A stretch of DNA of 64,000 bases from Flavobacterium ovatum (GCF_040703125.1 NZ_CP160035.1:2941001-3005000), one strand, 5' to 3'. Positions 53,313 through 63,008 are shown, numbered from the stretch's first letter. Translations and numbers: made by a program. Notes: generated by a model not told the origin, from the letters alone.

Positions 53313-55088
53313 ATGTCTGAACAAATCCAATCACAAGAAGAGTTTTTAGCAAATTTCAACTGGCACAATTTCGAAGAAGGAATTGATATCGTTGATGAAA
53401 AACACTTACAAGAATTCGAAGAATTAGTATCAAAAACTTTTATCGCTACTGACCAAGAAGAAGTAGTAGATGGTACTGTTGTTAGAATTACAGATAGAGA
53501 CGTTATCGTTGATATCAATGCAAAATCGGAAGGTGTTATTTCGTTGAACGAATTCCGTTACAACCCAAATTTAAAAGTTGGTGATACTGTTGAAGTATTA
53601 ATCGATATCCGTGAAGACAAAACTGGACAACTAGTTTTATCTCACAGAAAAGCACGTACTATCAAATCATGGGATAGAGTTATCGCTGCAAACGAAACAG
53701 GTGAAATCGTTAATGGTTTTGTAAAATGCAGAACTAAAGGTGGTATGATCGTTGACGTTTTCGGAATTGAAGCGTTCTTACCAGGATCTCAAATTGATGT
53801 TAAACCAATTAGAGATTACGATGTTTACGTAAACAAAACAATGGAATTCAAAGTTGTGAAAATCAACCACGAATTTAAAAACGTTGTTGTATCTCACAAA
53901 GCGCTTATTGAAGCGGATATTGAAGTACAGAAAAAAGAAATCATTGGTCAATTACAAAAAGGACAAGTATTAGAAGGTGTTGTTAAAAACATTACTTCTT
54001 ATGGTGTCTTTATTGACTTAGGTGGAGTTGATGGATTGATTCACATTACTGACCTTTCTTGGTCTAGAATCAACCACCCATCTGAAGTTCTTGAATTAGA
54101 TCAAAAATTAAATGTTGTAATCCTTGATTTCGATGATGAGAAAACAAGAATTCAATTAGGATTGAAACAATTAAACGCTCACCCTTGGGATGCTCTAGAT
54201 GCTAAATTAGCAATTGGAGACAAAGTAAAAGGTAAAGTAGTTGTAATCGCTGATTACGGTGCTTTCATCGAAGTTGCTGAAGGTGTTGAAGGTTTGATCC
54301 ACGTTTCTGAAATGTCATGGTCTACTCATTTACGTTCTGCTCAAGATTTCGTAAAAGTAGGTGATGTTATCGAAGCTCAGATCTTAACTTTAGATAGAGA
54401 CGATCGTAAAATGTCATTAGGTATCAAACAATTATCTCAAGATCCTTGGACTGATATCACTTCTAAATATCCAGTAGGTTCTAAACATTCTGGTATCGTT
54501 AGAAACTTTACAAACTTTGGTATCTTCGTAGAACTTGAAGAAGGAATTGATGGATTAATTTACATCTCTGACTTATCTTGGACTAAGAAAATCAAACACC
54601 CATCTGAATTTGTAAATGTTGGTGAAAAACTTGATGTAGTAGTATTAGAATTAGATGTTGATGGACGTAAATTATCTTTAGGTCACAAACAAACTACTGC
54701 TAATCCTTGGGATCAGTATGAAGCTTCATTCGCTGTTGGAACTATCCACAACGGAGAAATTTCTGAAATTGTTGACAAAGGAGCTACTGTAGAATTTGGT
54801 GAAGACATCGTTGCTTTCATTCCAACTCGTCACCTTGAAAAAGAAGACGGTAAGAAATTGAAAAAAGGTGAAACTGCTGATTTCAAAGTAATTGAGTTCA
54901 ACAAAGAATTCAAAAGAGTTGTTGCTTCTCATACTGCTATCTTCCGTGAAGAAGAAGAGAAAAATGTAAAAGCTGCAACTGAAAATACTTCATCTCCATC
55001 TGCTAACGCATCTGCGTCTACTTTAGGTGATAGTAATGATGTATTGGCTGCATTGAAAGCTAAAATGGAAAAATCAGAGAAAAAATAA
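53313..55088 (+). CDS. rpsA: 30S ribosomal protein S1
   Basis: A 591-residue protein made of six S1 RNA-binding domains. Repeating cores are visible: DGTVVRITDRDVIVDINAKS, IVNGFVKCRTKGGMIVDVFG, LEGVVKNITSYGVFIDLGG, VKGKVVVIADYGAFIEVAEG, HSGIVRNFTNFGIFVELEE and HNGEISEIVDKGATVEFGE. It guides mRNA to the ribosome in Gram-negatives. The long frame could begin at 53256, but the ATG at 53313 (MSEQIQSQEEF) is the start because the upstream residues have no family counterpart. A disordered tail (SSPSANASASTLG) precedes a basic end. Highly expressed: codons differ visibly from neighbours (few rare codons). Confidence 0.97.
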   Translation: MSEQIQSQEEFLANFNWHNFEEGIDIVDEKHLQEFEELVSKTFIATDQEEVVDGTVVRITDRDVIVDINAKSEGVISLNEFRYNPNLKVGDTVEVLIDIREDKTGQLVLSHRKARTIKSWDRVIAANETGEIVNGFVKCRTKGGMIVDVFGIEAFLPGSQIDVKPIRDYDVYVNKTMEFKVVKINHEFKNVVVSHKALIEADIEVQKKEIIGQLQKGQVLEGVVKNITSYGVFIDLGGVDGLIHITDLSWSRINHPSEVLELDQKLNVVILDFDDEKTRIQLGLKQLNAHPWDALDAKLAIGDKVKGKVVVIADYGAFIEVAEGVEGLIHVSEMSWSTHLRSAQDFVKVGDVIEAQILTLDRDDRKMSLGIKQLSQDPWTDITSKYPVGSKHSGIVRNFTNFGIFVELEEGIDGLIYISDLSWTKKIKHPSEFVNVGEKLDVVVLELDVDGRKLSLGHKQTTANPWDQYEASFAVGTIHNGEISEIVDKGATVEFGEDIVAFIPTRHLEKEDGKKLKKGETADFKVIEFNKEFKRVVASHTAIFREEEEKNVKAATENTSSPSANASASTLGDSNDVLAALKAKMEKSEKK

Positions 55089-55110
55089 TTCTCAGAATTT
55101 CTTAAATATT

Positions 55111-55142
55111 AAAAACCTCACAATTTGTGAGGTTTTTTTTTG
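55111..55142 (+). terminator. Intrinsic terminator after rpsA
   Basis: Stem AAACCTCACAA / TTGTGAGGTTT, then a nine-T run. Confidence 0.88.
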
Positions 55143-55205
55143 TTTAAAAATGTAACAATTGAAATATAAATCCTAAATTTCAGCCATAAATATAAATACA
55201 GAATC

Positions 55206-55673
55206 ATGGAAGAAAATAGTACTGAAATCGGACTAAAAAAGAATTTTGAATTATCAGATGAAGCACAAGGATTCTTGAAGGAAACTGCCAAATGGGGATA
55301 CTTTTTATCTATTTTGGGTTTTGTGTTCTTAGGACTTATGGGGGTTTTAGCTTTATCTATTGGAACCATTTTTGCTAAGTTTAACAGTTTTGGTGGTGGA
55401 ATGAATCCAATGATGGGAAGAGGAACAGGTTTCTTTTCGGCAATATATATTGTGATTGCTTTACTGTATTTTTTTCCAATCTATTATTTGTTTCAATTTT
55501 CTTCTAAAATAAAGAATGCCTTCAAGTTTAATGACAACGAGCAATTAAATGCTTCTTTTGAATACTTGAAATCACATTATAAATTCATGGGAATATTAGC
55601 TTTGGTTTTTGTATCCTTTTATGGAGTTGTCTTTTTTATGACTTTTATAGTTGGAATAATTTCTGCTATGTAA
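55206..55673 (+). CDS. DUF5362 membrane protein
   Basis: A 155-residue protein with three membrane segments, around residues 33-55 (YFLSILGFVFLGLMGVLALS), 78-98 and 125-150. The N-terminus (MEENSTEIGLKKNFELSDE) is polar and the linker carries a Gly/Met-rich FGGGMNPMMGRGTG loop. This fits DUF5362, a family of unknown function in Bacteroidota. It is a single-gene unit, flanked by terminators on both sides. Confidence 0.8.
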   Translation: MEENSTEIGLKKNFELSDEAQGFLKETAKWGYFLSILGFVFLGLMGVLALSIGTIFAKFNSFGGGMNPMMGRGTGFFSAIYIVIALLYFFPIYYLFQFSSKIKNAFKFNDNEQLNASFEYLKSHYKFMGILALVFVSFYGVVFFMTFIVGIISAM

Positions 55674-55698
55674 AATTTAAATCATTTTTTTTTCTAAC

Positions 55699-55733
55699 CT
55701 CCAATCCTATCTTTAGGATTGGAGATTTTTTTT
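55699..55733 (+). terminator. Intrinsic terminator after the DUF5362 gene
   Basis: A 10-bp stem CTCCAATCCT / AGGATTGGAG with a T-rich end. Confidence 0.85.
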
Positions 55734-55860
55734 AAAATTATTTTACATATAAGTCATTGACTCATAGCGTAAAATAAAATAACTACTGTTTTTTCTGCTT
55801 TTTTTAAATCCAAATCGAGAGTTGTAGCGTAAATGACTGTATAACTTAATAATTAAAATT

Positions 55861-56415
55861 ATGAAAACGAGAAAATTTTTATCAGTAGCATTTTTAGCAT
55901 TAGTATTCGGAGCAACATCTTTCGCTCAAAAAACAAAAATGGTAGGTGGAGCCGAAATGTTTCCAACTAAAAACATTGTAGAGAACGCGGTAAACTCGAA
56001 AGATCACACCACACTAGTAGCAGCTGTGAAAGCAGCAGGATTAGTAGAGACCTTACAAAGTAAAGGACCATTCACCGTTTTTGCCCCAACTAATGCCGCT
56101 TTTGAAAAATTACCAATGGGAACTGTAGAGACTTTGCTTAAACCTGAAAACAAAAAAATGTTACAAACTATTTTAACGTACCATGTAGTTGCTGGAAAAA
56201 TGAGTTCCAAAGACATTATGAAAGCAATCAAAATGGGTAACGGAAAAGCAACCTTAAAAACGGTAAGTGGTGGGACATTAACGGCTTGGATGAAAGGAAA
56301 AAAATTATACATCACCGACGAAAAAGGTGGAATGTCAATGATTACAATTGCTAATGTGAATCAATCTAACGGGGTTATTCATGTTGTGGATACCGTTGTT
56401 TTACCAAAAGCATAA
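55861..56415 (+). CDS. Secreted fasciclin (FAS1) domain protein
   Basis: A 184-residue secreted protein. Signal peptide: RKFLSVAFLALVFGATSFAQ, cleavage after the Ala-Gln region near residue 22. The FAS1 domain covers about residues 33-184, with GPFTVFAPTNAAFEKLP (H1 box), YHVVAGKMSSKDI, and the final NGVIHVVDTVVLP (H2 box). FAS1 proteins mediate adhesion or bind hydrophobic ligands. Periplasmic or surface location is expected. It is a single gene ending at a bidirectional terminator at 56434-56467. Confidence 0.93.
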   Translation: MKTRKFLSVAFLALVFGATSFAQKTKMVGGAEMFPTKNIVENAVNSKDHTTLVAAVKAAGLVETLQSKGPFTVFAPTNAAFEKLPMGTVETLLKPENKKMLQTILTYHVVAGKMSSKDIMKAIKMGNGKATLKTVSGGTLTAWMKGKKLYITDEKGGMSMITIANVNQSNGVIHVVDTVVLPKA

Positions 56416-56433
56416 TACAAAATTTTATCCATC

Positions 56434-56467
56434 AAAAAAGCCAATTCTCTTCAGAATTGGCTTTTTT
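56434..56467. terminator. Bidirectional intrinsic terminator
   Basis: Stem AAAAAGCCAATTCT / AGAATTGGCTTTTT between the convergent fasciclin and pheT genes. Confidence 0.9.
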
Positions 56468-56488
56468 GTATTTATAGGAGTCAGTAAA

Positions 56489-58909
56489 TTATCTCAAACT
56501 TGCTCCTAATTCAGTTTCGAAATTAACTTGTAATTTACTCATGATTTTATCAATCTGTACATCAGTTAATGTTTTTGTACTGTCTTGAATAGTAAAACTC
56601 AAAGCGTATGATTTTTTACCTTCTGGTAATTTTTCACCTTCATAAACATCAAATAAATTGATGTTTTTCAATAATATTTTTTCAGTTTTCTTCGCCACTG
56701 TATAAATTGAGTCATAGCTTACTGCTTGATCAATTAATAAAGCTAAATCTCGTCGTACCTCTGGATATTTAGGAATATCAGTATATTTTATTTTTAATGA
56801 AATTGCTTTCAAAATGGCATCCCAATTAAAGTCTGCATAAAACACTTCTTGTTTGATCCCAAAGTGTTTCAAAATTGATTTTTTAACCACACCAAATTCA
56901 ACTAAAGCATTGTGACCAGTACCAATTGCAATTCCTTCTGAAAACACATCTGAAGTCACTGGTGAGTTCAATGTTTTTGTAATTCCTAGTCGAGCTAATA
57001 CCGCCTCAACATATCCTTTGAATAGAAAAAAGTTCGATGGTGACTGATTATTTGTCCAACTTTCGCTGTTGCGATTTCCAGTTTGAAACAAAGTCAAGTG
57101 TTTTTGTTCTTCAAAACCCGACAAAAATTTATGATAGGTTTTTCCGTATTCAAACAATTTCAAATCGTTATTTCTACGGTTGATGTTATAGGAAACAGCC
57201 TCTAAACCTGAAAATAATAAGGACTGACGCATCGTTGCTAAATCATTACTCAATGGGTTTAACATCGTTACATTATGTTCTTCTTTCAAATTCTCTGAAA
57301 GTTTTACATAATCTGCTGTTGTCAATGAGTTGGCCATCATTTCATGAAAGCCTTGTGAGTTTAATTGTGAAGCTACAATGTTTTGAAGTTTATAATCTTC
57401 ATTTCTTGGTGCATTGCAAACCGTAGCGTTCAATTTTCCCGAAAAACCAATATTGTTGTACCCATAGACTCTCAAAATCTCTTCGATAACATCAATTTCT
57501 CTTTGTACATCTACACGGTATGCCGGAATCGTTAATCCTAAACCAGCTTCAGAAACGCTATTTATTTTGATGTCCAAAGAAGCTAATATTTGCTTAATCG
57601 TATCTTTTGGTATTTCTTGACCAATGATTTTCTTAACATTACCAAAGCTTACAAAAACCGTAAAATCCTCAATTTTCTTTTGGTAAATATCACTTACATC
57701 TGATGTAATCTCACCACCAGCCACTTCTTGAATCAAGATTGCTGCACGTTTCAAGGCATAAGCGGTAATTGTAGGGTCAATTCCTCTTTCAAAACGGAAA
57801 GAAGCATCTGTACTTAACTGATGTCTTTTAGCCGTTTTACGAATGCTTACTGGATTAAAATAGGCACTTTCTAAAAATATGTTTTTGGTATGTTCTGTAA
57901 CTCCTGAATTTTTACCTCCAAAAACTCCTGCAATACACAAAGGTCCTTTTTCGTCACAAATCATCAAGTCTTCTTCATGAAGCGTGCGTTCAATATCGTC
58001 AAGGGTTGTAAATTTAGTTCCTGAAGGAAGTGTTTTTACAATGATTTTGCCATTGATTTTTGAAGCATCAAAAGCATGAAGTGGTTGCCCTAAATCATGT
58101 AAAACATAATTGGTCACATCGACAATATTGTTTTTTGGAGTAATTCCAATCGCTTTCAAACGGTCTTGCAACCAAGAGGGCGAAGGTTTTACTGTAATTC
58201 CAGATATAGTAACACCACAGTAACGAGGCGCAAGCGTAATATCTTCAATTTTAGTATCAATTTTCAACGTACGCATATCCACTCTAAAATTAGAGATAGA
58301 AGGCGTAATCAATTCCGTATTGATTCCTTTTTGCATCAATCCCGCTCTCAAATCACGAGCAGTACCCATGTGACTCATGGCGTCAGCACGGTTTGGCGTC
58401 AATCCAATTTCGAAAACTTCATCATTTTCGACTTTAAAAACTTTGGCAACAGCAATTCCAGGAACTAAAGTATCGTCGAGAACCATAATTCCGTCGTGAC
58501 TCTGTCCAAGACCTAATTCATCTTCAGCGCAAATCATTCCGAAGCTTTCTTGACCACGAATTTTTCCTTTTTTAATGGTAAAAGGATTTCCTTCGGCATC
58601 ATATAATATAGTTCCAATAGTCGCAACAGGTACTTTTTGTCCCGCAGCTACATTGGCAGCGCCACAAACCACTTGTATTGGCGCCTCAGCACCAATATCA
58701 ACAGTCGTCACTTTCAAACGGTCAGCGTCTGGATGTTGCTCACAAGTCAAAACATGTCCTACAACAATTCCTTCTAGTCCACCTTTTATGGATTGGTATT
58801 TATCTACACCTTCTACTTCAAGACCCAAATCTGTAAGTAAGTGTGATACTTCCTCTGATTTCCAGTCGGTTTTAATGAATTGTTTAAGCCAATTATAAGA
58901 TATCTTCAT
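56489..58909 (-). CDS. pheT: Phenylalanine--tRNA ligase beta subunit
   Basis: An 806-residue beta subunit of the (alpha-beta)2 Phe-tRNA synthetase. In order: N-terminal MKISYNWLKQFIKTDW, tRNA-binding (EMAP-like) domain about residues 40-150 (VVGHVLTCEQHPDADRLKV), B3/B4 editing domain (220-400), B5 domain (410-480), the central catalytic-like module, and the C-terminal anticodon-binding FDX-ACB domain (YPEVRRDLALLIDQAVSY). Length matches the family. pheS is not in the window, so the two subunits are encoded apart, as is common in flavobacteria. A clear promoter lies directly upstream. Confidence 0.97.
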   Translation of the reverse strand: MKISYNWLKQFIKTDWKSEEVSHLLTDLGLEVEGVDKYQSIKGGLEGIVVGHVLTCEQHPDADRLKVTTVDIGAEAPIQVVCGAANVAAGQKVPVATIGTILYDAEGNPFTIKKGKIRGQESFGMICAEDELGLGQSHDGIMVLDDTLVPGIAVAKVFKVENDEVFEIGLTPNRADAMSHMGTARDLRAGLMQKGINTELITPSISNFRVDMRTLKIDTKIEDITLAPRYCGVTISGITVKPSPSWLQDRLKAIGITPKNNIVDVTNYVLHDLGQPLHAFDASKINGKIIVKTLPSGTKFTTLDDIERTLHEEDLMICDEKGPLCIAGVFGGKNSGVTEHTKNIFLESAYFNPVSIRKTAKRHQLSTDASFRFERGIDPTITAYALKRAAILIQEVAGGEITSDVSDIYQKKIEDFTVFVSFGNVKKIIGQEIPKDTIKQILASLDIKINSVSEAGLGLTIPAYRVDVQREIDVIEEILRVYGYNNIGFSGKLNATVCNAPRNEDYKLQNIVASQLNSQGFHEMMANSLTTADYVKLSENLKEEHNVTMLNPLSNDLATMRQSLLFSGLEAVSYNINRRNNDLKLFEYGKTYHKFLSGFEEQKHLTLFQTGNRNSESWTNNQSPSNFFLFKGYVEAVLARLGITKTLNSPVTSDVFSEGIAIGTGHNALVEFGVVKKSILKHFGIKQEVFYADFNWDAILKAISLKIKYTDIPKYPEVRRDLALLIDQAVSYDSIYTVAKKTEKILLKNINLFDVYEGEKLPEGKKSYALSFTIQDSTKTLTDVQIDKIMSKLQVNFETELGASLR

Positions 58910-58930
58910 TTTGTGTTTTTTTCAAGATTG

Positions 58931-58960
58931 CAAATATAAACATTGTCAACCGAGGTTCAA
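58931..58960 (-). promoter_or_regulatory. Promoter of pheT
   Basis: On the minus strand, TTG (58958-58960), 19 nt spacer, TATATTTG (58931-58938). The leader is about 20 nt. Confidence 0.75.
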
Positions 58961-59039
58961 AGTTATTAAACCCACTTTTTCTGATTATTCCCAATCATTT
59001 TTAGGAGTACAGCAATTGGTTTATTTAGGAAAGTAGGCA

Positions 59040-59170
59040 CCTGCCATTTGCTACAAGCTTTACGGTTTTAAACCCTTTTTCTGAGGTGTTGCAGGAGCTT
59101 CTTTCAGTCGCTCTGCAACACCAAGAAAAAAGTGGTTTTCATCCCCTAAAGACTTTTCACGGCTGTCAGG
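59040..59170. repeat. Long imperfect palindrome, repeat-like element
   Basis: Inner arms GGTGTTGCAG (59085-59094) and CTGCAACACC (59113-59122) are perfect. Outward, AAACCCTTTTTCT faces AGAAAAAAGTGGTTT, and the distant ends CCTGCC and GTCAGG also align with interruptions, so nearly the whole 131 nt can fold on itself. It is richer in GC than its surroundings and lies between the pheT promoter and the LprI-like gene end. No ORF. Possibly a miniature mobile repeat or double-stranded RNA hairpin. Confidence 0.5.
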
Positions 59171-59219
59171 ACTAGGAGCGAGAGTTGGTATTTTTTTAAG
59201 ACGATTTTTAAGTAGTGAT

Positions 59220-59765
59220 TTATTTTTTTATTAAAGCGTCATAATAATTAAAAACCGCAATGGTTCTTTGAATTACTATATCAGAGTAAGAAGCCGTTGC
59301 GATATTTGATTGAATTGTTCCGCCACCAGAATACTGTTCTTTTGTCAAAGTGTTTATGAGTTTTGCTTCAGTATCCCGGAAAACTAACCACGATTTTTGA
59401 GCTTTAATAAGTACTTTTTTGTCGTTTACATTCAGTGACTTCAATAGTTTGTAATAATACCTATTCATCAATTTATCGTATGAATTAGTTTTCTCCATTA
59501 CTGTAGTATTCATGCCAAATGTAGTGTAATCAATATCCATTCTTTTGGAAACTAATTGCTCAATACGAAAAGTATCTATCGAAAACTCGATTTGTTCAGC
59601 AGTAAATTCTTTTTTTAAAAGCATTAATTTTAAAGCAGGAACTTCTTTGTCAATTTCTGTATTTAGTTTTAGTAAAATCTGTGGTGATATTTCTTTTGGA
59701 CCATTATTTTGGCTAATAAGAACAGTTATGGTAAAGAAAAATTGGAATAAAAAAACATGTTTCAT
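59220..59765 (-). CDS. LprI-like (DUF1311) secreted protein
   Basis: A 181-residue protein with an N-terminal hydrophobic signal (MKHVFLFQFFFTITVLIS). The C-terminal half, with YYYKLLKSLNVNDKKVLIKA, QKSWLVFRDTEAKL and GGGTIQSNIATASYSD, follows the lysozyme inhibitor LprI / DUF1311 pattern, though the cysteines typical of that domain are missing. The role is thus uncertain; an envelope-located protein is likely. It starts 20 nt after the bestrophin stop on the same strand, so recG, bestrophin and this gene may form one unit. Confidence 0.75.
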   Translation of the reverse strand: MKHVFLFQFFFTITVLISQNNGPKEISPQILLKLNTEIDKEVPALKLMLLKKEFTAEQIEFSIDTFRIEQLVSKRMDIDYTTFGMNTTVMEKTNSYDKLMNRYYYKLLKSLNVNDKKVLIKAQKSWLVFRDTEAKLINTLTKEQYSGGGTIQSNIATASYSDIVIQRTIAVFNYYDALIKK

Positions 59766-59785
59766 AACATAAACTTATTTAAAAA

Positions 59786-60649
59786 TTAAATCAATTCCTC
59801 CACATGCTTCTTGATATTCTCTGCTATTTTTCGAGTAGGTAAGTCATTGTCATCATGTCCAAAAGGCTCTTCGATTTCTTCGGCAATTAATTCTAAACTT
59901 GCCAAAACATAAAATATAAAAACAACGACTGGAACTACAAAATATCCCAAATTAAAAACATATCCAAAAGGCAAAGTCATCACGTAGAAAAAGATAAACT
60001 TCTTCAAGAAAACACTATAAGAATAGGGTATAGGGGTGTTTTTTATTCGCTCACAAGCACCACAAATATCGGTAAAAGATTGGATTTCGCTATTGAGAAT
60101 AATCAACTGATCACCAGTTATTTTTTGCCTTTTGTATAAATCATTGATTCTCATAAACATCATTTTGGCTACTTGATTCGGACGATGTGTATGATGATTT
60201 TCCGGAAAAGAAATTTCATCGAATAATTGTTTACCTGTTTCTTCATCTTTTAAATGTTTATTTAAAATAGAAGTGTAACTCGGAATCATTTTTCTAAAAA
60301 AAGCTTTATCTTTTTCATCTTCCAAAATTGCATGTAATTTTATCGCCAAATTCCGACTGTTGTTGACCAAAGCACCCCATAATTTACGACCTTCCCACCA
60401 ACGGTCGTAAGCCGTATTAGTTCTAAAGACCAATAACAACGAAATCACAAATCCCAACATGCCGTGCATCATCGAGATGTTCTTAACATGGCTATCATCT
60501 GGTAAATTCCAATATTCCAGTTCGAGATAAGCCACACTTGCTGAATACAGTCCAATGACTACCATCAATACAAACAATTGACGAAAAGTATCGGCTTTGT
60601 GGAAACGAAAAATAAAAATAATCCAGTCTTTAGGGTTGTAACTTATCAT
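59786..60649 (-). CDS. Bestrophin-family ion channel (UPF0187)
   Basis: A 287-residue membrane protein with four hydrophobic helices (near residues 25-45, 60-80, 205-225 and 230-250). RTNTAYDRWWEGRKLWGALV and CERIKNTPIPYSYS are the conserved bestrophin segments, with EEPFGHDDNDLPTRKI near the C-terminus. Bacterial members form pentameric, cation- or chloride-conducting channels of the inner membrane. It starts 4 nt after recG ends and is probably co-transcribed, with no obvious functional link. Confidence 0.92.
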   Translation of the reverse strand: MISYNPKDWIIFIFRFHKADTFRQLFVLMVVIGLYSASVAYLELEYWNLPDDSHVKNISMMHGMLGFVISLLLVFRTNTAYDRWWEGRKLWGALVNNSRNLAIKLHAILEDEKDKAFFRKMIPSYTSILNKHLKDEETGKQLFDEISFPENHHTHRPNQVAKMMFMRINDLYKRQKITGDQLIILNSEIQSFTDICGACERIKNTPIPYSYSVFLKKFIFFYVMTLPFGYVFNLGYFVVPVVVFIFYVLASLELIAEEIEEPFGHDDNDLPTRKIAENIKKHVEELI

Positions 60650-60653
60650 GTTT

Positions 60654-62759
60654 TTAACTTATATAATTCCAAATATTCTTCTTTTTGGTCAGTTCAAAAT
60701 AGATGCTTTTGATAATTGCATTTTCTGGTTTTGCCAAGGGTTTATCATCAGTAAGAACACGTTGCGCATGATTACGCGCTAGAGCTAAAATATCTTTATC
60801 TCTAACAATATCAGCAATTTGCAGGTTCAAAATACCACTTTGCTGGGTTCCCATCAAGTCTCCAGGACCTCGGAGTTTCAAATCGACTTCGGCAATTTCA
60901 AAACCGTCATTCGTTCCTACCATCGTTTCCATTCGGACTTTACTGTCGGAGCTCATTTTGTGGCTTGTCATCAAGATACAATAACTTTGTTCAGCACCAC
61001 GCCCCACACGGCCGCGCAATTGATGAAGTTGTGAAAGTCCAAAACGTTCCGCACTTTCAATAATCATCACGCTGGCATTGGGAACATTAACTCCAACTTC
61101 AATCACTGTTGTGGCAACCATAATATTGGTTTTTCCTTCCGAAAAACGTTTCATTTCGGCATCTTTATCAGCGGGTTTCATCTTTCCATGCAAGATCGAA
61201 ATCGAGTACTGTGGTAACGGAAAATCACGAGAAATACTTTCGTATCCATCCATCAAATCCTTATAATCCATTTTCTCCGATTCTTGAATCAACGGATACA
61301 CAATATAAATTTGGCGTCCCAAAGCTATTTCGTCTCTCAAAAACTTCCAGACTTTCAAGCGGTTGCTATCGTAGCGATGCACGGTTTGAATGGGTTTTCG
61401 ACCTGGTGGCAATTCGTCAATCACGGAGATATCTAAATCACCGTACAAACTCATCGCCAATGTTCTCGGAATAGGAGTGGCAGTCATTACTAAAATATGA
61501 GGAGGAATCAAGTTTTTACGCCACAAACGCGCACGTTGTTCTACTCCAAAACGGTGCTGTTCATCAATTACCGCCAAACCTAAATTCTGGAATTTCACCT
61601 TGTCTTCCAACAAAGCATGTGTACCGATTAAAATTTGTAAACTACCGTTTTCAAGCTCTTCGTGAATGATTCTTCGAGCGGCAATTTTGCTAGAACCCGT
61701 TAATATTTTGATGTTTAAATTCAGCTTGTTAGCCAATTCCGAAAGTCCTATAAAGTGTTGATTAGCCAAAATCTCAGTTGGTGCCATCAAACACGCTTGA
61801 AAGCCATTATCTATAGCCAACAAAATACTCATAAACGCCACTATTGTTTTCCCAGAACCTACATCTCCTTGCAGTAAGCGGTTCATTTGGGCATTACTGC
61901 CCATATCAGTTCGAATTTCTTTTATAACTCGTTTTTGCGCTCCTGTGAGACTAAAAGGCAAGTGATTTATATAAAAATCATTGAATAGATCACCAACTTT
62001 GGTAAATGGATGCCCTTTTATTTTGTGTTTCTGAATTAAGTTTTTCAGAATCAATTGAATCTGAATATAAAACAATTCTTCAAATTTCAAACGGTATTCG
62101 GCTTTCGCCAAAGTATCCGTACTTTTAGGGAAATGAATATTGAACAAGGCTTCACGTTTAGAAATCAGCTTCAACTCTTCAATTAAGTAATCTGGTAAAG
62201 TCTCTGTAAATAAAGCTTTTGACTCGATAAAAAGTTGTTGCATCAACTTATTCACTGTTCGATTGGTTATACCACGATTAGCCATTTTCTCGGTTGAAGG
62301 ATAAACAGGTTGCATGGCAGAACGCAGACTTTGCTGGTGCTCTGTGAGTAACTCAATTTCGGGATGCGCCATATTAAATGCGCCGTTAAACGAAGTACAT
62401 TTTCCAAAGATCACAACCACTTCATTGAGCTTCAAAGATTCCTTAATCCATTTTTGACCTTGAAACCAAACTAATTCCATTTGCCCAGTATCATCTACAA
62501 AACTAGCCACTAAGCGTTTTTTGTTCTTGCCAAATTCGACCGTTTTTATATGGATTATTTTTCCTATAATTTGGACTTCGGCAGTAGTGTTTTGTAGTTC
62601 GTTGATTTTATAATATCGGGTGCGATCAATATATCTGTTGGGATACAAATTAATCAAATCTCCATACTTATGGATCCCTAATTCCTTCCTAAAAAGCTCA
62701 CCCCTGCTAGGACCAACGCCTTTGAGGTATTCGATAGGAGTGAGGAGAAGATTGTTCAT
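60654..62759 (-). CDS. recG: ATP-dependent DNA helicase RecG
   Basis: A 701-residue branch-migration helicase. The N-terminal wedge domain (residues 1-230) begins with LLTPIEYLKGVGPSRGELF and contains the OB-fold. Helicase motifs: Walker A LLQGDVGSGKTIVA, motif II IDEQHRFGVEQR (DEQH), motif III VMTATPIPRTLAM, and motif VI QLRGRVGRGAEQSYC. It remodels stalled forks and Holliday junctions. Length is normal for the family. It is the first gene of a likely unit recG-bestrophin-LprI. A terminator at 62951 separates it from the region on the right. Confidence 0.96.
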   Translation of the reverse strand: MNNLLLTPIEYLKGVGPSRGELFRKELGIHKYGDLINLYPNRYIDRTRYYKINELQNTTAEVQIIGKIIHIKTVEFGKNKKRLVASFVDDTGQMELVWFQGQKWIKESLKLNEVVVIFGKCTSFNGAFNMAHPEIELLTEHQQSLRSAMQPVYPSTEKMANRGITNRTVNKLMQQLFIESKALFTETLPDYLIEELKLISKREALFNIHFPKSTDTLAKAEYRLKFEELFYIQIQLILKNLIQKHKIKGHPFTKVGDLFNDFYINHLPFSLTGAQKRVIKEIRTDMGSNAQMNRLLQGDVGSGKTIVAFMSILLAIDNGFQACLMAPTEILANQHFIGLSELANKLNLNIKILTGSSKIAARRIIHEELENGSLQILIGTHALLEDKVKFQNLGLAVIDEQHRFGVEQRARLWRKNLIPPHILVMTATPIPRTLAMSLYGDLDISVIDELPPGRKPIQTVHRYDSNRLKVWKFLRDEIALGRQIYIVYPLIQESEKMDYKDLMDGYESISRDFPLPQYSISILHGKMKPADKDAEMKRFSEGKTNIMVATTVIEVGVNVPNASVMIIESAERFGLSQLHQLRGRVGRGAEQSYCILMTSHKMSSDSKVRMETMVGTNDGFEIAEVDLKLRGPGDLMGTQQSGILNLQIADIVRDKDILALARNHAQRVLTDDKPLAKPENAIIKSIYFELTKKKNIWNYIS

Positions 62760-62950
62760 TTATTATTAACGATTTTTTATTTCAGATTTAGGAGTTGAAT
62801 GACATCTTAGGAATATTCCCTGTTTTTCAAGCCATCTTACTTGTAAATCTATTAAAAAACGAAGATAGTTTTTTAATAGCGATTTTGAAAATTAGAATCT
62901 ACAGAATTTATTACAGATGAAACGTAGATAATGTAAAAAAACAAAACAAT

Positions 62951-62986
62951 AAAGCCTCGTTTGTCAACAAAATCAAACGAGGCTTT
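62951..62986. terminator. Intrinsic terminator beside the acetate-transporter remnant
   Basis: A 13-bp stem, AAAGCCTCGTTTG / CAAACGAGGCTTT, with a 10-nt loop. Confidence 0.8.
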
Positions 62987-63008
62987 TAGTAGTTGTATAA
63001 AGTATATT

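Larger units (their letters stand above)
58910..59219. other. 310-nt region between pheT and the LprI-like gene
   Basis: This interval holds the pheT promoter and the imperfect palindrome, listed separately. The remaining parts, 58961-59039 and 59171-59219, show nothing further that I can name. Confidence 0.6.
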
